A stretch of 64,000 nucleotides of DNA from Pollenia angustigena (lineage: Eukaryota > Arthropoda > Insecta > Diptera > Polleniidae), in the NCBI GenBank assembly GCA_930367215.1, contig OV884059.1:230639803-230703802 (forward strand), in the 5' to 3' direction. The first letter of the stretch is position 1; each line of letters starts with the position of its first letter. Positions 45,252 through 57,160 of the stretch are shown here, in pieces. Both the position numbers and the translations under genes were made by a program. The notes under the pieces were generated by a model. It did not search any database. It was not told the DNA's origin and was given only the letters and a program-made list of their open reading frames with translations.

Positions 45252-46154
45252 TCGGGTGATTTTTTAGCTATTATATTTTCGGCAACACTGGTTTAAACAG
45301 CTGCTCACGTTTCGTGTTTTGATTCACTGTCAAACATCTTCAGTTTGGTCTATAATTTAACCATGAATCGTCTTACAAACGAACAACGCTTGCAAATTAT
45401 TGAATTTTATTATCAAAATGCGTGCTCTGTTAAGAAAGTTCATCGCGCGCTTCTTCCATTCTATGGTCGGCTCATTTTTGGCTCAATACGTTAATAAGCA
45501 GAATTGTCGATTTTGGAGTGAAGATCAGCCAGAAGCATTGCAAGAGCTACCAATGCATCCAGAAAAAGTCACAGTTTGGTGCGGTTTATGGGCTGGTGGC
45601 ATCATTGGACCGCACTTCTTCAAAGATGATGCGAATCGTAACGTAACTGTGAATGGTGAGCGCTACCGTAAGCTGTCATCCAATTTTTTTTGCCCAAAAT
45701 GCAAGAGCTTGACTTGCATGACATGTGGTTTCAACAAGACGGTGCCAGACAGCATGCTTAACAATGGACTTATTGAGAGGCGAGTTCGGTGAACATTTTA
45801 TTTCACGTTCGGGACCGGTCAATTGGCCGCCTGGATCGTGCGATTTAACGCCTTTAGACTATTTTTTGTGGGGCTATGTTAAAGCTTATGTCTATACACA
45901 CATTGACTCATTGGAAGACAACATTGAAGCATTTATTCATGAGGTATCTGCCGAAATGTTGGAAGGAGTATGCCAAAATTGGACTAAGCGGATGGACCAT
46001 TTGAGGCGCAGTCACGGTCAATATTTGCATGAAATAATCTTCAAACATTAAATTATATGGACCGCACTATCGATTCAAATAAAGATTTCATGCATTTTTC
46101 GGAATTTTAGGTGTTCGTTTTTAACTTTCCTATAGCTCTTAAAAAATCACCCTA
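45252..46154 (+). mobile_element. Mariner element with intact ends, internally deleted
   Basis: Inverted repeats TCGGGTGATTTTTTA and TAAAAAATCACCCTA-like are flanked by TA (45250-45251 and 46155-46156). An ATG at 45363 begins MNRLTNEQRLQIIEFYYQNA; a deletion then joins it to AQYVNKQNCRFW. The remaining frame has MHPEKVTVWCGLWAGGIIGP, then, after a one-base shift, FQQDGA (second catalytic Asp), NWPPGSCDLTPLDYFLWGY (third Asp) and a C-terminus ending EIIFKH. The first catalytic Asp is lost. This is the least decayed mariner here. The fragment at 35644 belongs to the same family. Confidence 0.85.
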
Positions 46155-46206
46155 TATTTCGCATTTTAACTTATTAAAATAATTACAAAAATAAAAACCG
46201 TATAGC

Positions 46207-46882
46207 CAGAGTTCGAAAATAAACAGTACATTATTTAGCGTTCGGCTCACACACCTAACCCCGATATCTATTTTTTTTAGTGATTGTCTAGATGAACACA
46301 ACCCTTAAAACCGTTCGTAACTATTTTCAAGAAAGAGCCGACCATTTTATAGTGTTCTGTTCTTTGTTAAAAAAAAAACAAAACAATTGTAGTGGTACTG
46401 TAGACAAACATTATATTTTAATGTTCTATAATTTTTTTTTTTTAACATCGATAAAGGAATGAACAAACAAATAATTTTAGCAACGATCACAGCGCGAACA
46501 GCTTGTGTGCGTATTGTGTATTTGTTTTGTTTGTGTAAAATTTTTTTGCTGGCTTTTTGTTTTTTTTTCGCATGTCTATTTTGTTTTTGTAAAAAATTTT
46601 TGGTTTTTCTTAACCAGCCAAAAGCGACGAAGATTAATGAGGCGGACCGAACACAATGAAGTTTGTGGTTTTTAAAAAAACCCTTACGGAATTAAATGTT
46701 CTCATCTTTTGTTGAGTTGGATAAAAACAGTATTATTTTTGTGTTCGAAAGATGACAAACAGGGAAACGTTATTTTTTTTTTTAATGATTTCCTACACAA
46801 ACACTATTGGCGTTTGTGTTTTCCACAAATCTACCGAACCGAACACTAAGGAGCGAAATTTAGTGTTTGTTTTTGAACACTG
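46207..46882. mobile_element. hAT-type non-autonomous element, copy 3
   Basis: CAGAGTTCGAAAATAAACAG at the left and TTTTTGAACACTG at the right match copies at 6002 and 10062, as do interior blocks (GGGAAACGTTA and CTACACAAACACTATT). The flanks CGTATAGC / CTTTAAAC are not duplicates, so one end may have been rearranged. Confidence 0.7.
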
Positions 46883-47003
46883 CTTTAAACTAATTGGTTG
46901 CATAACGCAGGTTCTTTCACCCAGTAAAAAAATTGTGTTTTTTGAAGCACTTAAGAGAAAGAGCGCATAATCGGGCGCTTCAACAAGAGAGCAGTAAATG
47001 ATA

Positions 47004-47580
47004 AAGCTGGAGGTCCACACCACGCGTTACTAGCTTTTTCGCAGCATACGCAGCTGTCAAAAAAATAGAATCTGTGTAGTTATGCGTAGTAAGTTACATG
47101 CACAAAAGCGTATATGCCTTGAGGCAAAAAGTAGGTTTACTTTCTACTTTTGTAAGCGTCACAAAGCATACAGAGATGAAAAAAGTGACATATGAAAAAT
47201 GTCCAAATCATTTGCGGGGGCAGCTTTCGAAGAAAGAGAAAGAAAATATTTTTTGGTAGTTAATTGGCAATGTGTAAAAACAGGCCGCTACTATCAACAC
47301 GAACTGCGTAATCAAAACAAAAAATGCAAAAAGGGCAGCTTTAGAAGAAAGAGACGGAAAAAACGCAAAATCTTCCGTCTCGTGACGTCTCTGTATGCTC
47401 TGTGGTAAGCGTCACAAGCAGCGTTCGAACAAATCAGCTGATTTTGACAAATTAAATTTTATTTTTACTTGTGCTGCTGCATAAAAAGCGTTGCATGTAA
47501 CTTGAAACGTAGAACGCAAGTAATGTTAGAAAAAAATGCGCTGCGTGGAGGCGAAAACGCGTGGTATCGACCTCCAGCTT
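47004..47580. mobile_element. TIR element with AAGCTGGAGGTC ends, copy 2
   Basis: AAGCTGGAGGTCCACACCAC pairs with GTGGTATCGACCTCCAGCTT over about 20 bp with three differences, and on through GCGTT. TAA follows the right end and also precedes AGCTGG at the left, a possible 3-bp duplication. Interior ORFs are Lys/Arg-rich and unrelated to known proteins. Related to 11436-12209. Confidence 0.75.
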
Positions 47581-49790
47581 AAAGAATAAAATATACAAAA
47601 ACCCTGCTATTTTAGTGCTGACAACAAAGAAGGTTTTAAGGCGAAAAAATTTAAATATATTATGGTTTACTAAAATGATTGAAAAAAGGCATTTAAACAA
47701 GTAAAAGCAAAATATTAATGAATATGTTAATATAGTTAGCCCTTAAGAAAGCCCTTTAGCGCTTATTGGCAGCATAAAATAGTCCTCCAAACGGGGAACA
47801 CCTCACACAAAAATCAGGCATCCCATCAGCAGGTTTGAAGCGATTTGATGTATGAATTCATACATAAAACCTGCTCCTTTTGGAGCACATTTTTTACTGG
47901 GCACTTACTCACTTTCTTTCTCTGAGTCGCCCTCTCTCTTTCTCTCTATTTTACCCCAATTTGTGACAAAAAGACAACAATGTATTTTGCTTTAACGATT
48001 TAAAGTGGAAAAGTATGTCTGGACAATGCTCTCAACGAACTAAAGAAAGAAAAGTAAAAAGGGACAGAAATAAAAGAGCTGGTGTGGTGGTGGCTTTATT
48101 GTTGTTTTCTTGAAATGACAAGAGTACCAGAAAAAGGATGACCTTTTAAAGTTAAATTTAAACGAAACGAAATAAAATGATATTTTCAATTAACTTCATG
48201 ACTTTATCTTATTATTATTGTTTTTTTTTTTTTTTGTTTGTTGATGTCACTTGACAAAAGCGACTGTTGCAGATTTTTGTTGTTGTTGTTGACTTTTTAC
48301 TTTTATTTTTATTTACTTAAAACATCATATGCCAACATTTAAGTACAATCAACCACCAGTAGCATTTTGTTTGTGTATTTTTATCATTCACACAGAACGT
48401 CAAACAGCCAGTCTTTCAGTCATTTATTTTATTCCTTCGGATGGCCTGTTGACTTGTTTCTTCAGACATTTTGTTTCATGTGCTGGCACTTTTCTTTCTA
48501 CCTTAAAATTAAGTTTCACTGTATTGCTTTTTCCCCCTTCTCTCCCGTCGTTTTTACTGTGACATCAGCATCACAACTTGAGTTGTGACATCTTATCAAG
48601 ACGACTAAATGTATGAAAAAAAAACTCATATAAAGCAAAATAACCAATTTCCAAAGCGGAATGGGGGGAAGCGAAAACAGCTCATGAATTCTAGGCAACA
48701 GGGTGCGAGATATATTTTTGTTGTTTTGTTGCCTCTTCTCTACCCCTCCCTTCTAAATGAAAATCCTGAGGCATGTGCCACATTACTTCAAATTATTTAT
48801 TACAATTGTAATAAATATTTTTGCCATTTATTTGCTTGTTTTTTAACTCGTGTCCTTTCTTTACTAGTGTTTGTTGTAAGGATTATTATTATTTATTTTT
48901 TCTTTCGTCTTTATAAATATTTGAAGGATATTTACTTGCAAGTAAGAGAATTCATTAACTAAAATAAAAAATATAACAAGTTCTAAAAGGGTAGTGAAAA
49001 GTTTTTTATTGAAAAGGTTAAAGGTTATTTGTTAAAAATTTTGAAATGGGAAAGTGTCTTTTAAAAACATTAAATAATATTTTATAAAGAAAGATCAAAA
49101 TGAAATGGCCTACTTTTCATAAATACAATATAATACATTTAATATGATCTTTTAAATGAAAAGACAGAGCACAAACCCCATTTCTAAAATTATCAAAGGA
49201 TAGTTTCAAAACGACGAGGGTTTTTGGTTGTCAAAATTTTTGACAGCATCCGTTGTCAATTCTATAGGAAAGTTAAATCAAAATGGAAATGTTGTCAATT
49301 TAACAATGAAAAATTAAAAATTCCATACCTTGTGAAATTTAAAACACCCTGTTGTAAAACTGAAACTATCTTGTTGTAAAATTAAAAACAATAAGTTCTG
49401 TGCCATTGTTAAGGCTACTTGTTTAAATTTATTGTAAAGTACACAGAACGAAAAAAGACGTTACAAAATTGTCAACCAATGGTTATAAAAAAAGAGTACG
49501 AAACGTTGTCAAACTAAAACCAAAAATATAAAAATATGTGCCCGTTGTTATTAAACTGACAACTACCAGTTGTCAAAAAGATAACGCTTAACTTTTGAAT
49601 TTGCAGCTTTACATATGAAAAAAGGGCAAATTTTAATACGTGAATATTAAATTAGTGGAACATTTAAAATAAAACATAGACCTGTAACCATGTCCTCTGT
49701 AACTTTGGTGAGAGCTTCTCGCTTCGAAAAGATGTAAAAAGAAAAATGTAAGTTATGATAAATACGAAAAGTTAAATAAATTTTTTTTAA
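47581..49790. other. Non-coding stretch with CT-rich run
   Basis: I see no gene. A CT-rich run lies at 47918-47958. From 49200 to 49570 words such as GTTGTCAAAA and GTTGTAAAA recur, like those at 50.7 and 51.7 kb. Confidence 0.45.
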
Positions 49791-49865
49791 TATCGCATGC
49801 GATAAAAAAAAAGTATAAAAATATCGCATGCGATAAAAAATATATAAAAAATATCGCATGCGATA
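49791..49865. repeat. TATCGCATGCGATA palindrome array
   Basis: The perfect 14-bp palindrome TATCGCATGCGATA occurs at 49791-49804, 49822-49835 and 49852-49865, 30-31 bp apart, in an A-rich setting. A fourth copy closes the window at 63986-63999. No known element is recognised around it. Confidence 0.85.
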
Positions 49866-50743
49866 AAAAATATTATTAGGAAAAAACGATAATTTACACG
49901 AAACTTAAAAGTTCTCATGTAATATAAGTTATTTTTATTTAATATTTAAAAACTTTTTTGCTATTTTATTAGTCTTTTAGTATTCAAATTTATGATTTTT
50001 GAAAAATATGACTTTTGGCCAATTTCACCAAATTATTTAAATACTAATTAATGTTTTAAATTCGTTTTGCATGTCAAATAGAAATAAAATTATATGAAAA
50101 ACTATATTTAGATATGAATTTATATTTAAATAGAATTGGTTAAATTGGCCATTAGACTGAAATTCTTATGAATTATTTCCGTGAGGGATATGGCCCCTGT
50201 GACCAAATCCTTCCATATCAGAGAATCAAACCTTTTAGAAAATGAGGACTATGGACAAGGCTACCATAGTCTGTTTATTTGTATACATAGTTTACTTGTA
50301 TACATAGTCTGTATTGGTGAAAATTTGTATACATTTTTAAAAATTTGACTTACACACAGAGCAATTTAATTTGAATTTCACTCTTAGTTCTGAAAAGCTG
50401 ATTTTGTAAAGTTGTATGTAAAGTATACAGTGTATTAATAGCAATATTTTCATGAATTTTTAAGACAGGGTGAGTTGTGCTTGATTACGGCTGTCAATGG
50501 AACCTAACCTAAGATATGGTATTTTTCAAAATTTGTTCAATTTTAAATCACTTAATTTTGATTTACACAATATGCCCAAATAGGAAGGTAACTGATGCCA
50601 TGCAATTTTTTATATTGTTTTTTCAAAAAATATTTTAATAATAGTTTTATTAAAAAACAAGTAAATAAATACACATAAAATGTTTTTTTTTTTTATTAGT
50701 TGGCTTCAGAATGGGTTATTCTTTATTAGACTAACTACAATGT
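49866..50743. other. AT-rich non-coding stretch
   Basis: I see nothing except the short repeat TATACATAGT near 50282-50305. Confidence 0.45.
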
Positions 50744-50880
50744 GTTGTCGAAATGACAACTGAATGTTGTCGAAATGACAACTGGATGTTGTCGAAATGA
50801 CAACTTAATGTTGTCGATAAGCCAACAGCGTGTTGTTAAAAATGACATCACATGTTGTCGGAATGACACCGTTTTAGGAA
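50744..50880. repeat. GTTGTCGAAATGACAAC hairpin tandem array
   Basis: Units of about 24 bp, three of them GTTGTCGAAATGACAAC followed by TNAATGTT-like spacers, then three decayed units to 50880. Each unit has a GTTGTC / GACAAC stem and a GAAAT loop. The minus-strand ORF across it is a reading of the repeat. Confidence 0.75.
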
Positions 50881-51599
50881 AATATATTAACAGTTTGTTA
50901 ACAGAATGAGACCCAATGGTAACAAAATGACAACGAGGTGGGTAAAAAATATTGATGCCAATCGTTACCAAATCGAAGACAAACGTTGATGGCTCACTTT
51001 AGACAACGAATGGTGCAAATTTTGCTATTTTTATACAGGATTTTTTCCTCTGTATATTAAAATATAAAAAAAAAGTAAACATAATATTTTTTTAAACGGG
51101 TAAAAAATTGACAATATTTAAGGGATTAATGGTAAAATTTACCAAGTTTAGGTAAAACGAACTATAATTTTAACTTCCAGTTAACAAATGCTTTTGAAAG
51201 TTATAACTGATAGAAAGTTATAACGGAACTTGGTGAAATCGGCCGCATATCGAATGCAAACAATAAACTAAAAACTGCTTAAGCTTGAATTTTGTAATTC
51301 AATTAAGACGCAAACCCCAGAATAACGTGTTGAAATCCGAAAAAAAATATTTTGCTGAAATAAAACAATGATAATATTTTGCTATCAGGAGTAAACGAGT
51401 ATCAAAACGTTCCAAAATTACATGTAACAAGTATCCCTAAACTATGCAGAACTTTTACGATTATCGAACAACAATTAATTCTGTAATTATTAAATTTCTA
51501 AAAGGTTTACAAAACAAAGTTCTCTATGAAAACTTTCCCTAATAAACGTTTGTTAAATTAAATAAACGTTTATGAATTAGGGGCTTAGAGTGTATATCT
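50881..51599. other. AT-rich non-coding stretch
   Basis: I see nothing that can be supported. Confidence 0.4.
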
Positions 51600-51905
51600 A
51601 ACTGAATACTTGACTTAAAATGCTTATCACAGATTTTTTTTATTTATTAAGTTCGTAATGATTCACTTCGAACTAAACTAAAAATGTCAAAATGACAACA
51701 GCATAGTTTCAATATTACAACGTTCTGTTGTCAAAATGAAAACGACATAAACTGAATATTTAACTTTAAATGCTTATCACAGATTTTTTTCTTATTTATT
51801 AAGTTCGTAATGATTAATTTCCAAAAGGTAAGAAGTCAAAATGACAACAACATGGTGTCAATATTACAACGTGCGTTGTCAAAATTAAAACTTTATAGGG
51901 TCGAA
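51600..51905. repeat. Two tandem units of about 152 bp
   Basis: AACTGAATACTTGACTTAAA with GCTTATCACAGATTTTTT and AAGTTCGTAATGATT (from 51600) is repeated from about 51751, each time followed by GTCAAAATGACAAC and AATATTACAACGT. The units differ at several positions, so the duplication is old. The GTTGTC/GACAAC words link it to the 50.7-kb array. Confidence 0.7.
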
Positions 51906-54569
51906 ATAAGAACAATATTTTGCCAATTTAAAATAAAATGAGGACAATTTAAAACAAAATAACAAAGATATATTTTTAAAAGTTAAGACCATCCGTTGTT
52001 AAATTAAGCATAAACGTTGTTAGCTTACTTTTAAAAAGGGATGTTGTAATTTTTGTTATTTTTCTAACAGAGTTTTCCCTCCCCTTGTGTAGATAAATAA
52101 AGTTCCCTTGGGAACTTAAGCTACCAAAATGTTTACATTTCTACGAGAAAACTAAAAACTTCTTTCTGGCAATCGTGTTTAAGTCATTGAAATTCTTTAA
52201 AATCCAAAAACTAATACAAAAAATCCTAAAAATTCCCGTTTAAAAATTATTCGAAAACTCTTTAGAGTTCCTCTATAACCGAATTATTGGGATCCAAAAA
52301 GGCCAACTTGGGCAAGTAAAGTCATCAAATTCTTTGCTTAGCTCTCGCTAAGATCGAGTTTCAGTCTTGGCAGTGGGCTGCTAAATTCCCCTTTGAAACT
52401 TCAACTTTTTTTTTTTTAAAAATTTATAATTTTATAACAAATAGAAACTGGGAATTATTTCATTTCTGAAAAATTGTAGGAATAGAACTATTACAAAAAA
52501 GCTTTATAAAATACATAACTGAAATTTAGCTCATAGAATAAAGTCGAAAAATGAAAAATGTTGAATATTTTATAACAAAATTTTAAAGATATTTTATTGT
52601 ATCCATCAACTTTTTTTAAGCTTTCCGCTCTAACTATAAAACCTTTTTATTTTTAATAATTCATTTTAAATTTGCCACTCTCTTTTCCACATCAAGTTTT
52701 TAATTCACAACCAAAAAAATCTAAAAAATATTTCATATGAGTTTTGTAGTTGGCACTTAGTGAAAATCATATTTTTTACAATGTCAAATCAGGCAAAAAA
52801 AAAAAAATCAATAAATACCTTCAGGCGTTTATTGAATTTATAATTTTTGTTCTTTCTTTATTCTTCCAACAAAATAGCAAATGTGTGCATGTGAACAGAT
52901 AAGAAGTAAAAAATTGTATGAAGTAAAATATTTGTTATTGAAAATACTTGAAAATAAAAAATATAAAAAAAAATCAACAATGATGAAGCGGATTCTCGGT
53001 AAAATATATGAAAATCAATTTTTCTTTTATGTTATCGAAATAAAACATAAACTGATCTAAAAGCATACATACATGCTCATTCATGTCTTTTCATACTTCT
53101 AACAACTCTGCAGCAGTTAACGGCTGTTTAATGGCTCCTAAAAATATGCTGTATTTTGTCTATACACATCAGCATAAATAAAATTTGCATATTTTAGGGC
53201 TTTTATCATACAATATTAAAATTAAATTTAAACATTAAAATAAACTACCCTACAAAACAAGTACAAGTCTTATAAATCAAAAAAAAGTCCGATTTTTCCC
53301 CTCTCTACTTGTTTTTGTTTTATAATTTCTCCAACCACAAATATTCAGTTTGTAACAAGTCCATACATGAAAAATACGTAAACAATTTTTGTAAATGTAT
53401 TTTTCGGTAAAATAAACATGAGTATGTCTGCGTACTAGTTCCTGCCTCCCCTTCCTCACCCACTCTTTGTTTCCTTTTAGAATTATTGTTGATTGGTCTG
53501 AAAGAGCCCAACAGGGATGCATGAGTCTTATAAATAATCAGTGATTTATTGGCAAAAAGTCTGTTGAATTATAAAAATTTTGTTTCTTTTTTGCCGTCGT
53601 CGTTGTTTTTGTTTGCGAGTTCATATTCCGATGAAGGCAATAAATATCAATAAAACTAAAGTTTTCTGGCATGTATTGAAATTCTTCTTCACTAGAAAAT
53701 TTCTCAATTTTTTTTAAAGGAGAACAACTAAAAACAAAAGAAAAAAAGTCTTAACTTCAATAATGTCTTTTATGAAATATTTGTGTATCAAAAGCTAATT
53801 TTTTTCGTTAAGATATTTTTTAGTTTTCAACAAACTTTGCAAATTAATACAAAAGTGTAGTATATATTTTGGCGAATAAGTTTTAAAAATTTTTTAAGGC
53901 ATAGTGTATTTTAAAGTATATTTTCATGTTCAAAACAATAATGCAAAATTGTATGGAATATTAAAGTGTTTAATATCACGACAAGGTTCTACTAAAACTT
54001 ATTAGAAGCAAAGAAAAAGCTTTGAATCTTTTAAAAGTAAGGTTAGGTTGAAAGGCTGGTCCGAAGTCAACAGAAAACAGAAAGAAGAAAGTAGTGGAAG
54101 ATAAAATCGTTTAAAAGAACATGTAAAAATAGTTGGAGTCGGTCTTAAAAGTTAAGTCCGAAAACGAGTTTCGGCCCAGAATGGTTTTTTATAAGGCAGC
54201 AATGTTTAGATTTCAAAATAGAGATGGCATACATGAAAAAAATTGCATTTTATCAAAAATAAGATGGCTCGTGCTGCATAGGATATATAGGCTTTTAGTT
54301 ACTCGACGAAAAGTTTTTACCGAATTAACTAAATTTGGAGGCTTGGCACCGCACTAAAAATGCTCCGATTGGCCTGAAACTTATAATTTTTTTTTTTTGT
54401 GTTTTTCTCAAAACCAAAAAAATTGGTGGGTTAGCCTTTGACATTTTCAACTTTATATATAAAAACCATTCTATTTTGGATGTTAATGTCATTTTGTACG
54501 GAGCTTAGGAGGTTTTCGAAATAACTTTAATGATATTTTCTACTGTAAAACCAAAATAAGAAGCGCTAC
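51906..54569. other. AT-rich non-coding stretch
   Basis: I see no gene, TIR element or tandem array that I can defend. ORFs near 53.3 and 54.1 kb have no recognisable domain. Confidence 0.45.
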
Positions 54570-54950
54570 TTTAAACGTTCGTCTTTCCGTTTGTAATTTC
54601 TATAATATTGATGTATTTATATTCTGGATACTTATGAGTACCGGAGTTGATTTAACAATGTCCGCCTGTCGGTCCATAGGTTTTTCTGTTCGTGTGAATG
54701 ATGAAACGGGTTTTCCGGAGACTCAAGATGTAATGGGAACTAAGTTGTTATATATGTATGCCCCATATACTCCGGAATAGTTTGTTACTGAAATTTTAAA
54801 AGATCGGTCTACAAATGGCTGGTATATCACTAAAATACCACGACTTTCACTAATTTTAACCCAAAAGCCTTTTCCCTTTTAATTCTTCTTATAATTTATG
54901 AACTCTAGTTTTTAGCTTGAACCTAAAATAAAAAAGTGGAATAGAAGTAG
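54570..54950 (-). mobile_element. Type 2 element fragment (inverted)
   Basis: Read on the minus strand it resembles the 29.7-29.9 kb part of copy F: the plus strand has GTTTTCCGGAGACTCAAGATG and CATATACTCCGGAATAGTTTG in place of the complements of the copy F words ACTTAAACGGAGTATATTTG and GGTTTTCGGAAAACCC. TGTCCGCCTGTCGGTCC corresponds to the GACGGACAG run. Neither end is preserved. Confidence 0.5.
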
Positions 54951-54984
54951 TGAAAATCGGTTCATAAATATCTATTACTAGCTG

Positions 54985-56035
54985 ACCCGGTCCGCGTTGC
55001 TGGCCCCAAGCAAACATTAGTGTTGTATTATCAGACGATTTAAGTTGAGCTTTAAACGAAATTTACAGCCTTTAAAATTTTCCTTCCGTAAAAACCTAAA
55101 TCGGTCAAGCCGTTCTCAAGTTATGCGCTTAATAGAAAAAGTGGGCGTCGAAGTAGGCGTGATACATTTTTCTTTCGATGAAAACGTAAAATGGAATAAT
55201 ACGAACATTTAAAAGAAAAATTAGTCAAATCGAAGGAGCCGTTTTTTGATTTTAGGTAAATCGAAAAAAGTGGGCGGGGCAAAATTTTCTTTCCGTAAAA
55301 ACCTAAGTTTGACCAGGCAATCATTTTAAAGAAAAAATCGTTTGAATCGGTCAAGCCGTTCTCAACTTATGCGCTTAATAGAAAAAATGGGCGTAAAAGT
55401 AGGCGTGGTAAATTTTTCTTTCGATGAAAACTTAAAATGGATTAGTACAAACATTTGAAAGAAAAATTTGTTAAATCGATGGAGCCGTTTTCTGATTTTA
55501 GGTAATTCGAAAAAAGTGGGCGTAAAAGTGGGCGGGGCAACATTTTCTTTCCGCAAAACCTAAGTTAGCCCATGGCGATAATTTTAAAGAAAAAATCGTC
55601 CAAATCGGTCAAGCCGTTCTTCAGTTATGCGCTTAATAGAAAAAGTGGGCGTAAAAGTAGGCGTGGTAAATTTTTCTTTCGATGAAAACTTAAAGTTGAT
55701 TAATACGAACATTTGAAAGAAAAATTAGTCAACTCGATGGAGCCGTTTTCTGATTTTAGGTAAATCGAAAAAAGTGGGCGTAAAAGTGCGCGGGGAAAAT
55801 TTTTTCCCGTAAAAACCTAAGAAAAAATCGTTCAAATCGGTCAAGCCGTTCTCAAGTTATGGTTTTTGCCACGCCCCTCCGCCCCCAGACCGAAAATCAA
55901 AAATCAGACTTCACAGTGTCACCCGCCTGAATATTCTGAAGATTCCCTGAAAATTTCATTTAAATCGGTCCAGCCGTTTTGGAGTCCATACGTTACATAC
56001 ATACACACACACATCCAATTTTATATATATAGACT
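54985..56035. mobile_element. Interspersed repeat with 245-258 bp tandem units
   Basis: It starts CTAGCTGACCCGGTCCGCG and ends with AAATCGGTCCAGCCGTTTTG, a CA-rich stretch and TTTATATATATAGACTAG. Inside, GCGCTTAATAGAAAAA occurs at 55126, 55371 and 55629, with TCTTTCGATGAAAAC and GGTCAAGCCGTTCT in each unit. Such ...GCCGTTTTGGAG..ATATATATAGA endings are widespread in insect genomes. I cannot name the class with confidence, and the ORFs are not genes. Confidence 0.65.
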
Positions 56036-56340
56036 AGGACAAATAACTACCTTTTTCTTTCCGAACAATGGTTTTTGGTACGAATGTAAAAACAGATTTA
56101 CTTAGTACCTGCCAAATGGCCTAATCTCATGGTGGGTCCTAAAGGCTGGGTGGCAAACTAAGCGTTTAAAAAGGACCATTACAACCAATCAGCAGTTTGA
56201 ATGCATAATCCGATAATAATAATACACTCGCCTCTTGTTAAGGAACTGGAGTATCTAGCCTCCGCTACTTTAGGATAGTCAGCAGCTTCTGTTGAAAAGC
56301 AACAGTACCAAGGTAGAACCGCCACAGGACAAACTTTTCC
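56036..56340. other. Non-coding stretch
   Basis: I see nothing that can be supported. Confidence 0.4.
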
Positions 56341-56820
56341 TTCGAAAACACATCCCATGAGAGTAGTGAAAACCAACGTACACCCACACACTTCGTTACC
56401 TCAACCTTTCATCCACTTTCAATTTCAGGTCTTCACTGTCAAGCGGTCACCGACAGTAACTCGACTCTACTCTTTACTGAGACAGACCATCATACCAACG
56501 CTATACCTTTTTTTACTATTCTGCAACAATTGCACAAGGGTGAAAAATCCGACTCTCCCTGCCCGCGTATTTGGGTAAAAACAACAGCCACCACGAGATC
56601 CCCAACACAAGAAAACCACACCCCGCACAAGAGCGTCGTTCTGCCAAAAACCCATCTCGAAAGAGTAGTTAAAAACCAGCGCACACCAGCAAAGACCAAC
56701 GCACCTCGATACGTCAACCTTTTATCCGCTTTCAATTTCCACTATTAGTTAGGACCTAACTCTTTACTAAAACTGACGACTAAATCTTTGTCATACTAAC
56801 GAAATACACACTTTTGACCA
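56341..56820. repeat. Direct repeat about 303 bp apart, GC-richer patch
   Basis: CATCCCATGAGAGTAGTGAAAACCAACG near 56347 and CATCTCGAAAGAGTAGTTAAAAACCAGCG near 56652 are related, as are CAACCTTTCATCCACTTTCAATTTC / CAACCTTTTATCCGCTTTCAATTTC and CTCTTTACTGAGACAG / CTCTTTACTAAAACTG further on. It could be an old LTR with internal duplication. Overlapping ORFs on both strands carry no domain that I recognise. Confidence 0.5.
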
Positions 56821-56940
56821 TCTCATAAAACGTTCCTCTCGCAGAACTTATCTCATGTACGAATACACCCTTGCCTAAGAGAGTATGCTGCAGGGGGCTT
56901 TATCCAATAGTCAGACCGATGCCGTGTCACTGGGAACTAC

Positions 56941-57156
56941 ACAGAAAAAAATAAAAATTGATTTCAATTAAAACATTTGTGATATTAATTAAAAAATTAA
57001 TTAAATTTGCACCAGTAAACAAATTAATAGTATCAATTAAACCAGTTAATAGTATTAATTAAACGTTTAATTCACTTGATTAAATGTTTAATTAAAACTG
57101 ATTTTATTTTTGGTTAATGCTTTAATTGGTGAACAATTTTGGAGAATTTTTTCTGT
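56941..57156. mobile_element. MITE with ACAGAAAAAA ends, copy 1
   Basis: ACAGAAAAAA at the left and TTTTTTCTGT at the right enclose 216 bp full of AATTAATTAAA and TTTAATTAAAACTGATTTTA. CTAC on both sides (56937-56940 and 57157-57160) is a possible 4-bp duplication. A second copy is at 63668. Confidence 0.75.
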
Positions 57157-57160
57157 CTAC

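Noticed and set aside
47199..47408. Lys/Arg-rich plus-strand ORF
   Set aside because: It lies inside a TIR element and is not shared with the other copy; composition alone does not support a gene.
48329..48962. Overlapping plus-strand ORFs with hydrophobic stretches
   Set aside because: Typical AT-rich Phe/Leu translations; no conserved motif, splice context or repeat support.
50744..50880. CRISPR-like palindromic repeats
   Set aside because: The spacing is only a few bases and there are no variable spacers or cas genes.
55121..55556. Minus-strand ORFs with repeated FSSKEK-like segments
   Set aside because: They follow the 245-258 bp tandem units of an interspersed repeat and have no known domain.
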